From an uncultured Duncaniella sp. (GTDB lineage Bacteria; Bacteroidota; Bacteroidia; Bacteroidales; Muribaculaceae), in the NCBI GenBank assembly GCA_910578615.1, contig CAJTRI010000002.1:129592-193591 (forward strand): a DNA stretch of 64,000 nucleotides, read 5' to 3'. The notes beneath the pieces are model-generated. The model saw nothing but the letters and a program-made list of their open reading frames with translations, was not told where the DNA came from and ran no database searches. Below, piece after piece: positions 54,303 to 61,893 of this stretch (positions within the stretch are counted from its first letter, which is position 1; each line of letters opens with the position of its first letter). The position numbers and the translations under genes were made by a program.

Positions 54303-54912
54303 AGCGTTCATCTTGGTGTCGGGTCAGCTATAATGATTGGGGTTAGAAGCAATAATCCGCCGGGAGGGGTATAAAACCGCCTATTCCGGCGGATTTCCTT
54401 ATGTAGATCCGCATTCTTCGGAAACTTTATATGCCATCGGAGACTCGTCTATGGTACTTTCGCATACCGATGTCGAGATATCGGACGAATTTGAATCAGT
54501 CTACAACTATATAAGCGATGGCAACATGATTCGCAAGGGTTCTATACCAAATTTAACCTGCGCGGCAATAATTTATTGAAACCGGCATTGTTGCGAAATA
54601 TAGTAAGGCCAAGAATACATAGCGGTCGGTCATAGAGTATCGGAGAGAGAAAAAAGTGTTTGGCAGACGCGATGTCCATACCAAACAGATAAATTTGAAA
54701 CATGGTGGAATTAAAAGCATATGGTCTCGTTATCAGGCGTTTGGGATGAACACCTTTCGCGTTTCCAGACATAATCCGTGTATTTTCCGTAAAGGAATGT
54801 ATCAATCTGCAATATTTTACTTACCTTTGTATCCTTAAATCCCTCTATTTTAAAGTGCGGGATTGCAAACACATTTTTTAAGCTTTATGAGACATAACAC
54901 CAAGTGTTCCCT
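54303..54912. other. 610-nt region with no intact gene, possibly decayed
   Basis: Largest gap in the window. A plus-strand frame 54337-54579 without ATG (79 codons, ...GFPYVDPHSSETLYAIGD...) has a coding-like composition but no start and no recognised domain; short frames on both strands at 54542-54838 also lack support. Reads best as remnants of lost genes plus the promoter region of the following operon (-7 box TACCTTTG at 54822-54829). Confidence 0.45.
54822..54829 (+). promoter_or_regulatory. -7 box for the acyltransferase-Stealth operon
   Basis: TACCTTTG, 83 nt before the ATG at 54913; -33 weak. Confidence 0.45.
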
Positions 54913-55854
54913 ATGAGCGTGATTGGAAAGATTAAGTCTAAATACATAGATGGTGCAAATAGATTTTTGTCATCGGGAAAGCCGGGCTATTATGCTCTTC
55001 TTTCTCTTGTCAAGATTCTGTCCTATGTGCCTTTTAGGGTGCTTTATGTATTATCTGACATTCTTTTCGTCCCGTTCTATTTCATCATACGTTATCGTCG
55101 CAAGATAGTCCGAAGGAACCTTACTGAATCTTTTCCAGATAAAAGCATAGACGAAATCATACAGATCGAAAAGAAATTCTATCATTTTTTTATTGATATG
55201 GTTCTTGAAAGCTGTAAATTGATTTCGATTACCCCCGAAGAGATTAGAAAACGAATCAGATTCACCAACATTGAAATGGCTAACGACCAGCTCATGGAAG
55301 GTAAATCAATCTCCCTTTTCTTAGGACATTACGGCAACTGGGAGTGGATCTCCTCGATGGGGCTATGGCTCTATAAGGGTGCCGTGGCGGCACAGATCTA
55401 TCACAAACTGCGCAATAAATCGATGGATAAGATCGTGAAGAGGTTGCGTGAACGCATGGGCAGTGTCTGTGTGGAGATGTATAAGACCGTTCGATTTATA
55501 GCTGACGCGGCAAAAGACAACAGGCCATACATAATAGGATTCATAGCAGACCAGTCACCCAAAAAAAGAGAGGTGAAAAATTTCATCCGATTTCTAAACC
55601 ATAATATCCCGGTGCTGACAGGCCCGGAGAAAGTGACGAAACACTATGGCTACGATGCCTTGTTTGTCAGCATTAAAAGGGTAAGGCGAGGATATTATGA
55701 ATGTGAACTCTCGTCTCTGCATGACAATCCGGGGTCTCTCCCGAATTTTGAACTGACCAGCCTGTATTTCCGGCGATTGGAACATGAGATCATACAACAT
55801 CCCGAGCTGTATCTATGGACTCACAATCGCTTCAAACATGCCATAAATTCGTGA
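54913..55854 (+). CDS. LpxL/HtrB-like lysophospholipid acyltransferase
   Basis: 313 aa from the ATG at 54913 (an in-frame GTG is 9 nt earlier). One N-terminal hydrophobic anchor (~30-58). The acyltransferase HX4E motif is HYGNWE (His ~139); YRRKIVRRNLTESFP and FIADQSPKK are typical of LpxL-type enzymes. Normally adds a secondary acyl chain to lipid A; here it begins a glycan operon, so a lipid-anchor or capsule-linked acylation is also possible. 40 nt before the first Stealth gene. Confidence 0.9.
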   Translation: MSVIGKIKSKYIDGANRFLSSGKPGYYALLSLVKILSYVPFRVLYVLSDILFVPFYFIIRYRRKIVRRNLTESFPDKSIDEIIQIEKKFYHFFIDMVLESCKLISITPEEIRKRIRFTNIEMANDQLMEGKSISLFLGHYGNWEWISSMGLWLYKGAVAAQIYHKLRNKSMDKIVKRLRERMGSVCVEMYKTVRFIADAAKDNRPYIIGFIADQSPKKREVKNFIRFLNHNIPVLTGPEKVTKHYGYDALFVSIKRVRRGYYECELSSLHDNPGSLPNFELTSLYFRRLEHEIIQHPELYLWTHNRFKHAINS

Positions 55855-55894
55855 TCGGCAAGCAAAGTATCTCATTGACTAATACAATCAAAAC

Positions 55895-56887
55895 ATGGAT
55901 ATTGATTTTGTAATTACATGGGTTGACATGAACGATCCCAAATGGCAGGCCAAATTTTCCATATATTCCGGCAATAAGGACAATACCAAGAACGGGGTCT
56001 CCAAGGCTCGGTTCAGAGACAACGGGTTTCTGAAATATTGGTTTAGAGGAGTGGAAAAGTTTGCTCCATGGGTGCGTAAGATACATTTTATAACCGATGG
56101 TCAAAAACCTGAATGGCTTGATGAGAATAATCCGAAGATCAACCTGGTCTCTCATGAAGACTTCATCCCGTCACGATTTCTGCCTACCTACAATTCGGTC
56201 GTGATAGAACGATATTTACATAAAATACCGGGATTGACCGAGCATTTTGTATATTTCAACGATGATTTCTATATTATAAACCATGTAGGTAAAGACCGCT
56301 TTTTTCAAAACGGCCTTCCATGTGATATCGCTGTGTTTGACTATAATCCGTCATGGTCACAATGGTACAAAAGGATAAAGAATAATGTCAGGATCATCAA
56401 CCGCCACTTCGACAAGAAAGAGGTGATGGCGCTTCACCATGACAAATGGTTCTATAAGGGCTATGGCATGAAGGCACGTTGGAACTATATCCTTAAATTC
56501 TATGACAAATTCATCACTCTCCGTACACCCCACAATGCCCAGCCTTATCTTAAAACCACTTTTGAGGAAGTCTGGGCGGTAGCCGGGAAAGAACTTACCG
56601 AAACCTCGGCAAACAAATTCCGTGCTCTATCAGATTATACTCCCGAGCTTTTCCGCACATGGCAGATATGCCGGGGAAACTTTACCCCGTATAACACATA
56701 TAACGATACAAGGATGTTTCCCCTTATGATCCGCCCCAGACAGGCTGTCAAGGCGATATACGGACAGTCTTATTCTCTCATCTGCCTAAACGATAATGTC
56801 CATATACGCAATTACGACCTCGTAATAGATAATATCAGGAACGCGTTTCAACATATATTGCCGGAAAAGTCAAGTTTTGAGATTTAG
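55895..56887 (+). CDS. Stealth-family sugar-phosphate transferase (copy 1)
   Basis: 330 aa. Stealth CR1 at the N-terminus (DIDFVITWVDMNDPKW), CR2 (~45-130: FLKYWFRGVEKFAPWVRKIHF...SHEDFIPSRFLPTYNS...YFNDDFYI), CR3 (~207-225: HNAQPYLKTTFEEVW) and a CR4-like end (CLNDNVHI). Stealth proteins transfer hexose-1-phosphate to build phosphodiester-linked capsules, as in bacterial capsule polymerases and human GNPTAB. Cytoplasmic or peripheral, no TM. 3 nt from the GT92-like gene. Confidence 0.93.
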   Translation: MDIDFVITWVDMNDPKWQAKFSIYSGNKDNTKNGVSKARFRDNGFLKYWFRGVEKFAPWVRKIHFITDGQKPEWLDENNPKINLVSHEDFIPSRFLPTYNSVVIERYLHKIPGLTEHFVYFNDDFYIINHVGKDRFFQNGLPCDIAVFDYNPSWSQWYKRIKNNVRIINRHFDKKEVMALHHDKWFYKGYGMKARWNYILKFYDKFITLRTPHNAQPYLKTTFEEVWAVAGKELTETSANKFRALSDYTPELFRTWQICRGNFTPYNTYNDTRMFPLMIRPRQAVKAIYGQSYSLICLNDNVHIRNYDLVIDNIRNAFQHILPEKSSFEI

Positions 56888-56890
56888 GTT

Positions 56891-57775
56891 ATGAACAAGG
56901 TGCTTGCTGAAATAATAGCCGGAGTAATCCCCCACAAGATGACACGGAACAGATGGAGGGGTATACTGAGATATGGTTTGCTTAATGCCGTCAGACTAAG
57001 GAACCGAATAAGGAATGACCATACGGTTCCAAGGCATTACCTGTCCGTCTGTGCAATCGCAAAAAATGAAGGCCCGTATTTCAAGGAATGGATCGAATGG
57101 CATCTCAGGCAAGGGGTTGGCAGATTCTATATATATGACAATGAGAGCACTGACGATACAAAAAAGATTCTCGACCCATATATCCAAGCCGGTATAGTCG
57201 AGTATAGATATTGGCCCGGATACAGACGTCAATTAGCCGCTTATGATGATTGTCTGGAAAACAATCGTTTCTCCTCCAGATGGATCGCATTCATTGATCT
57301 TGACGAATTTATAGTCCCTGTAAGGGATAAATCAATATCGGAGTTCTTGGCCGGATTCGAGTCTTTTGCCGCCGTGGAGATCAACTGGCTGATATATGGC
57401 AGTGGTGGTCAAAAGACAAAGACACCCGGCACGATGATGGAGAGGTTCAGGTTTCATTCCGCCCCGGAGCATTACCTCAATCGTCATGTTAAAAGCATCG
57501 TAGATCCTCGCCGGGTCTTCACGATGATAGGATGTCATGAGGCGGCAAAGATATCAGGGCGTATAGCGGATTCACACGGCCAGCCCGTCAAAAAGAATTT
57601 CCGTGACCGCGAGCCTCAACAAGATATAATCCGCATCAACCATTATGCTGTAAGATCGTATGAGGAATTCATCGAAAAACAAGCACGCGGAAGAGCCAGC
57701 GGAACTCAGACAAGCGTGAAATCGGAATATTTTGACCGATATGATCTTAACGACATAGAGGAAACGCGTCCGTAA
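56891..57775 (+). CDS. GT92-like glycosyltransferase
   Basis: 294 aa. YLSVCAIAKNEGPYFKEWIEWH (~50-71), a GT-A nucleotide region YIYDNESTDDT and metal-binding FIDLDEFI (~138). HRHVKSIVDPRRV and INHYAVRSYEEFIEK near the C-terminus are typical of GT92/GT2-like transferases. Sits between the two Stealth genes, so probably adds a sugar to the same glycan. No TM segment. Confidence 0.88.
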   Translation: MNKVLAEIIAGVIPHKMTRNRWRGILRYGLLNAVRLRNRIRNDHTVPRHYLSVCAIAKNEGPYFKEWIEWHLRQGVGRFYIYDNESTDDTKKILDPYIQAGIVEYRYWPGYRRQLAAYDDCLENNRFSSRWIAFIDLDEFIVPVRDKSISEFLAGFESFAAVEINWLIYGSGGQKTKTPGTMMERFRFHSAPEHYLNRHVKSIVDPRRVFTMIGCHEAAKISGRIADSHGQPVKKNFRDREPQQDIIRINHYAVRSYEEFIEKQARGRASGTQTSVKSEYFDRYDLNDIEETRP

Positions 57776-57849
57776 CCATATAGCGCACATCTATTCTGAA
57801 TAGTTACTATTTAATGTTTTTCAGTTTCTTAAATTGAGAAAAAATACAT

Positions 57850-58641
57850 ATGGCATCTAAAACACCAAGACAACAGGTAGTGGTTTCAATGACCTCGTTT
57901 CCTGCGGCAATTCCATATGCAGTCCATGCGATTCGTTCTATTTTGAAAGGTTCCGTCCTTCCTGACAAACTGATACTTTATCTTACTTTCTCGCAATTTG
58001 AAAATAACACAATTCCTGAAAGTCTAAGGTTTCTATCAGAGAACAGCTCTATTTTTGAGATTAGAAACTATGATAGGGATATACGTTCTTATCGCAAACT
58101 GATACCTGCATTGATAGATTTTCCAGATGCAGTAATCGTTACGGTGGATGACGATGTGATTTATCATAGGCATATGTTACGGGATTTGTTGAACCTTCAT
58201 TCCCAAATGCCGGATTCTGTGCTGGCTCATAGAGCGAGGCGTATTAAGTTGGGTAAGCCGTATCGTGGTTGGAGAAAATATCGTTGGTATGATTTTATAT
58301 TTAAGAGAATCCATAAGAGTGTCTTGAATTTGCAGACAGGTGTAGGCGGTGTCCTTTATCCTCCTCATTCCTTGAAGAAAGACATGCTTGATGTGGATCT
58401 GTTTTCTAAAATAGCTCCGAGTACTGATGACATATGGTTCTGGGCGGCAGCTGTTGCGAATGGTTTCTCTGTGATACCCGTACCCTTTGGTCACAACAAG
58501 CCCCGCGGATTAAGCAAACCAAAAGAATTATCCTTGAAAACGACCAATTTTAAGGGGAAAAAAGACCGCAATTTAGAAGCATTGAATGCCATAATGGAAC
58601 ATTTTCCAGAAATAGAAAGACTGATCAACAATAGACCATAA
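57850..58641 (+). CDS. Glycosyltransferase, GT-A type
   Basis: 263 aa. Starts VVVSMTSFPAAIPYAVHAIRSIL, then the acidic triad TVDDDVIYH (~97-105) expected for a metal-dependent GT-A enzyme, and GVGGVLYPPHSL and STDDIWFWA further on. The pattern is common in Bacteroidetes capsule loci as an unclassified glycosyltransferase. Ends 7 nt before the second Stealth gene; 74 nt after the previous gene with no promoter match. Confidence 0.85.
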   Translation: MASKTPRQQVVVSMTSFPAAIPYAVHAIRSILKGSVLPDKLILYLTFSQFENNTIPESLRFLSENSSIFEIRNYDRDIRSYRKLIPALIDFPDAVIVTVDDDVIYHRHMLRDLLNLHSQMPDSVLAHRARRIKLGKPYRGWRKYRWYDFIFKRIHKSVLNLQTGVGGVLYPPHSLKKDMLDVDLFSKIAPSTDDIWFWAAAVANGFSVIPVPFGHNKPRGLSKPKELSLKTTNFKGKKDRNLEALNAIMEHFPEIERLINNRP

Positions 58642-58648
58642 GTTTATA

Positions 58649-59578
58649 ATGGATATCGATTTAGTGTATCTTTGGGTAAACGGAAACGACCCAAAGTGGA
58701 TTGCAAAACGAAATGCCTGCATAGGAGAACCTTCGAAAGCGGAGGAGAACTGCAAGGGGAGGTATGTGAACAACGACGAATTGAAATTCAGTCTGCGTTC
58801 GGTTGAGAAGTATGCCCCTTGGATACGGAAAATCTTTATCGTCACTGACGATCAGGCGCCTGAATGGCTTGACACATCACATCCAAAGATTCAGATAGTG
58901 GATCATACCGAGATTCTGCCCCCGGAGTGTCTGCCTTGTTTCAATTCGGTGGTGATAGAGCACCATCTTCATCGTATTCCAAGTCTTTCCGAGCATTTCC
59001 TGTATGCCAACGATGATATGTACATCAATAAGCCGGTTACTCCTGAGACCTTTTTCGACAAGGATCTTTTGCCAAAAATGCGATTAAACCGCCGGCCGTT
59101 CAGGAAATTGACCCTTCTATATAGAACAAAGGTATTGGGAAAACGACTGAGAAACTATAACCAGACTATCCACAATGCGGCCTTGCTTGTTGAACAAAAA
59201 TACGGCATCTATTATAACGGCAAAACCCATCACAATATCGATGCCTATCTAAAAAGCGGTTACCGTCATGCAAGGGAGGTTTTTGACAACGAAATAAAAG
59301 CCACGTTGTCCAACCATGTGCGTTCGTCAAACGACATCCAACGGAATATCTATTCCTATGTGGCTTTGGCGGAGAAACGCGCACATCTATGTTATGTCAC
59401 CCAGCGCACATCGTTCAGATTTCACATCGATAATAGGAAGCTTTATAGAAAGTTTGATAGATACAATCCCATGCTGTTTTGCATGAATGATTCGCAATAT
59501 GCCAACGATGAAGACCGAAAATGTGCTGTCGCTTTTCTCAACAAGCTCTTCCCAGACAAATCGCGATTTGAGAAATAA
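58649..59578 (+). CDS. Stealth-family sugar-phosphate transferase (copy 2)
   Basis: 309 aa. Same CR1 (DIDLVYLWVNGNDPKW) and CR2 (LKFSLRSVEKYAPWIRKIFIVTD...HTEILPPECLPCFNS...YANDDMYI) as copy 1, with CR3 (~194-212: THHNIDAYLKSGYRHAREVF) and a CR4-like CMNDSQY. Overall clearly paralogous but well diverged from copy 1, so the two probably use different acceptors or sugars. Final gene of the operon, followed by a 13-bp hairpin. Confidence 0.92.
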   Translation: MDIDLVYLWVNGNDPKWIAKRNACIGEPSKAEENCKGRYVNNDELKFSLRSVEKYAPWIRKIFIVTDDQAPEWLDTSHPKIQIVDHTEILPPECLPCFNSVVIEHHLHRIPSLSEHFLYANDDMYINKPVTPETFFDKDLLPKMRLNRRPFRKLTLLYRTKVLGKRLRNYNQTIHNAALLVEQKYGIYYNGKTHHNIDAYLKSGYRHAREVFDNEIKATLSNHVRSSNDIQRNIYSYVALAEKRAHLCYVTQRTSFRFHIDNRKLYRKFDRYNPMLFCMNDSQYANDEDRKCAVAFLNKLFPDKSRFEK

Positions 59579-59640
59579 GACGCATTTTCCGGCATAGCAT
59601 TGTCTTCCGCGATCATCAATTGCCAGACATCATTGTAGAT

Positions 59641-59673
59641 TCCAGAACGAAGTGCAAAAAACTTCGTTCTGGA
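59641..59673. terminator. Terminator between the Stealth operon and the minus-strand genes
   Basis: Perfect 13-bp stem (59641-59653 with 59661-59673), 7-nt A-rich loop. A second 7-bp stem (59714-59720 with 59724-59730) abuts the stop of the truncated reductase. Together they separate convergent units. Confidence 0.7.
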
Positions 59674-59729
59674 TAGCCCCATATTTTTCGAGACTTAATG
59701 GCGGATTGGGGATAGGGCTTCACAAGCCC

Positions 59730-60035
59730 TCAGCCCCAGTCCGACAACGCTTTCATCCGGGATGAAACATCGGCTGAATATACCGGAGATCCGAGAATTA
59801 TTCCGTCGGATTCAACCATTTTGCTGAATATATCAGCAAAACCATCTTTACGGAACACACAGTTGCCCTTGCCTATATAGGCGAAGCAAGCATGGCAACG
59901 CTCTATATCGACATCTGCCAATTGAATAAGATCGGTTTCAATACCTCTCCGATTCAGTTCCTCAAATATTGTGCGGATTATGATTGCCATATTACCATCT
60001 CTCCGTGCGCTGCCGTTAATGCCGATGACCTTCAT
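59730..60035 (-). pseudogene. Truncated NAD(P)H-dependent FMN reductase
   Basis: 101 aa: the N-terminal half of a flavodoxin-like NADPH-FMN reductase / iron-sulfur flavoprotein. FMN phosphate loop NGSARRDGN (~7-15), RCHACFAYIGKGNC, and the GSPVYSADVSSRMKAL segment are intact, then the frame stops (SDWG) where full-length relatives (~180-200 aa) continue. The C-terminal half is absent from the following 150 nt, which hold terminator hairpins. Overlaps the YciI gene by 4 nt (ATGA). Probably a pseudogene or a fragment; a functional short form is less likely. Confidence 0.7.
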
Positions 60036-60322
60036 TGCAGAAGTGATTTTAACGAATCGTCGGCAAACATTGTCGGAGAAAACTCCACTATCTGATAATC
60101 GGCGATGCCGTTGATGTGAAACGGATCTTCTGCAATTATAGCATCAACCGCTTCACGACTGTCGGCTTTCATCATAATAACCCCACCCACACGTGGATTC
60201 TGCGGGCCGGATGCGATAAAATCTCCTGCGGCATAGCGCTTTGCGAGGTATTCTCGGTGTGCGGCAAGAAATCGGTCAACCTCGCTCAACGGCTTTTTGT
60301 ATGTGAGTATTGCGATAAACAT
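60032..60322 (-). CDS. YciI-family protein
   Basis: 96 aa, full length. YciI/DGPF pattern: MFIAILTYKKPLSEVDRFLAAHREYL, ASGPQNPRVGGVIMM, EDPFHINGIADYQIVEF. The catalytic His (HREYL) and Asp (EDPF) of the fold are present. Small ferredoxin-like enzymes of unclear role; sometimes dehalogenase-like. Translationally coupled to the truncated reductase downstream. Confidence 0.92.
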   Translation of the reverse strand: MFIAILTYKKPLSEVDRFLAAHREYLAKRYAAGDFIASGPQNPRVGGVIMMKADSREAVDAIIAEDPFHINGIADYQIVEFSPTMFADDSLKSLLQ

Positions 60323-60364
60323 ATCTGTTCAGTTTTTCTAACGTTTAATATGAGAGAAAAATTT

Positions 60365-61174
60365 CTATTTGCTCGGAGAGAGGACTTCTTTCATCGCTGA
60401 ATAGAGATTGGGATTTGAGGCGAGTATGCTATGATTCCGGTTAGTACGGATAGACTCTATGAGAATGCCGGATTCAGTAGCGACAAGTTGACCGGCAGAT
60501 ACATCCCAACGATTCAGATTCAATTCCCAGTAAGCATCGAAGAATCCCGCTGCCGTATAACAGAGGTCTATTGCGGCAGACCCCATTCGTCTTATACCGC
60601 GTACGCGTAACGCCATGCGGCATATCTCGGCGAGATTGTTGTCTGGGGTGTCATTCCTGTCATAAGGCATCCCTGTTGCAACAACTGCTTTTGACAGCTC
60701 CGATTTGTAGGAACAATGGATAGGATTACCATTGAGCCATGCGCCCATGCCCTTGACTGCATAGAAACATTCACCGAGATACGGAGCATAGACCACTCCA
60801 AGTATCGTTTCCTTGTTACGTTCCAATGCAATCGAAACGCAGAAGGCGGGTAAGCCCATTGCAAAATTGGTTGTCCCATCCAATGGGTCGATAACCCAAC
60901 GCCATTCCCGGTCTTCGTGATCCCTGCCGGATTCTTCCGAGATAGTCCCATGTGAGGGAAAATACCGGTGTATGAAAGAGAGAATGGAAGCTTCCGATTC
61001 CTTGTCAGCAATTGTCACCACATCACTGTCGTTCAATTTGGTTGATTGTTCAAGATTTGCCTTACGGAAGTATTCCATGTGTATGTTTCCGGCATTTTCT
61101 GCCATAGTGAAAGCTGCGGTCAGTAATACACGATACTCATCAGGGATGTCTGGAAGAAATTGTATTAAATTCAT
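60365..61174 (-). CDS. Inositol-monophosphatase-family phosphatase
   Basis: 269 aa from the ATG at 61174; a longer in-frame start at 61294 would add a basic 40-residue leader with no similarity. Metal-site motifs: TISEESG (Glu), the WVIDPLDGTTNF signature (~90-101), and the C-terminal Asp in NRWDVSAG. May act as inositol-1-phosphatase or as CysQ-like 3'-phosphoadenosine phosphatase; family membership does not decide. 42 nt upstream of yciI. Confidence 0.92.
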   Translation of the reverse strand: MNLIQFLPDIPDEYRVLLTAAFTMAENAGNIHMEYFRKANLEQSTKLNDSDVVTIADKESEASILSFIHRYFPSHGTISEESGRDHEDREWRWVIDPLDGTTNFAMGLPAFCVSIALERNKETILGVVYAPYLGECFYAVKGMGAWLNGNPIHCSYKSELSKAVVATGMPYDRNDTPDNNLAEICRMALRVRGIRRMGSAAIDLCYTAAGFFDAYWELNLNRWDVSAGQLVATESGILIESIRTNRNHSILASNPNLYSAMKEVLSPSK

Positions 61175-61448
61175 AAAGAATTGTTTTGTGCGTCCGTCAG
61201 CTCGAAATGGCGCAGATAACAAAAGAAAACGTGAGCCAACCTTGCTACGTCTTGATTTGAAGGTCGTAGGAAACCATTTGGACAGATGTAACAATAGCAG
61301 CCCACGCTATGAGCGTGAGAACCACTATGCCAATCCTTGTCCGATCTGTTGAATTTCCTACGTTCTCAAATACAAGATAGCATATAGCTTTTTATTTCTT
61401 GGATAGATTTATCTCAATCCAAATGCAAAGTTAATGAAATTCCCATAA
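61175..61448. other. Intergenic region upstream of the IMPase gene
   Basis: No gene seen. A minus-strand -7 box (TAACTTTG, 61433-61426) lies 250 nt before the IMPase ATG, so it either drives a long leader or is incidental. A small palindrome CACGCT/AGCGTG lies near 61300-61315. Confidence 0.45.
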
Positions 61449-61790
61449 AAGTCTCTCTATGATAAGCAAAATCAGCAAAATCAGTGGTTCAAAGCTCATT
61501 TCATAAGCCGTTCATACCCATCAGGACACAAAATCCCAGAAGCCTTTCAGAGACAGTTGGCGGCAAAACAATCTCCCGCATCGTCATCGCAAGGTGCCGG
61601 AATCCGGTTATCATCGCCTTCTCTCGGTGGGAATATTCCCGAAGAACAAGGCTTCGCCCACGGTGATGGAGTGTCGGATGACTTCAAACACTTCCTTGAA
61701 ATGCACCCCGGCATGAGTTTCGAAGAAGCCAAACGCTGTTTCAAGGACGAGCAGAAAGCCAAACTACGCCGCAAGGGTCCAAGACTCTAA
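61449..61790 (+). pseudogene. Headless ORF, C-terminal remnant of an unknown protein
   Basis: The frame is open for 113 codons from just after a TAA (61446-61448) to the stop at 61788-61790, with no ATG; the only alternative start is TTG at 61557 (77 aa). The C-terminal part is compact and charged (VSDDFKHFLEMHPGMSFEEAKRCFKDEQKAKLRRKG) and looks protein-like; the upstream part is Gln/Asn-rich (QNQQNQW). I recognise no family. Followed by a perfect terminator hairpin. Either a 5'-truncated gene or a TTG-initiated small protein. Confidence 0.5.
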
Positions 61791-61795
61791 CCTAC

Positions 61796-61836
61796 AACGC
61801 CACCGAGAGGGTATATCTACTTCTCTCGGTGGCGTT
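61796..61836. terminator. Terminator between convergent ORF and receptor gene
   Basis: Perfect 14-bp GC-rich stem (61796-61809 with 61823-61836), 13-nt loop, 6 nt after the plus-strand ORF's stop and 58 nt past the receptor's stop on the other strand. Confidence 0.75.
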
Positions 61837-61893
61837 TCCTTACCAGAATCCCGACATCATTGCCGAGGGCCTTCCTTGCATGAAGATCCGTTT

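Noticed and set aside
54542..54838. Overlapping frames of 87 (minus) and 60 (plus) codons
   Set aside because: No recognised domain, no promoter fit and mutually exclusive; treated as non-coding or decayed.
61175..61294. 40-residue N-terminal extension of the IMPase-family protein
   Set aside because: Basic leader without family similarity; the protein from 61174 already has the usual length.
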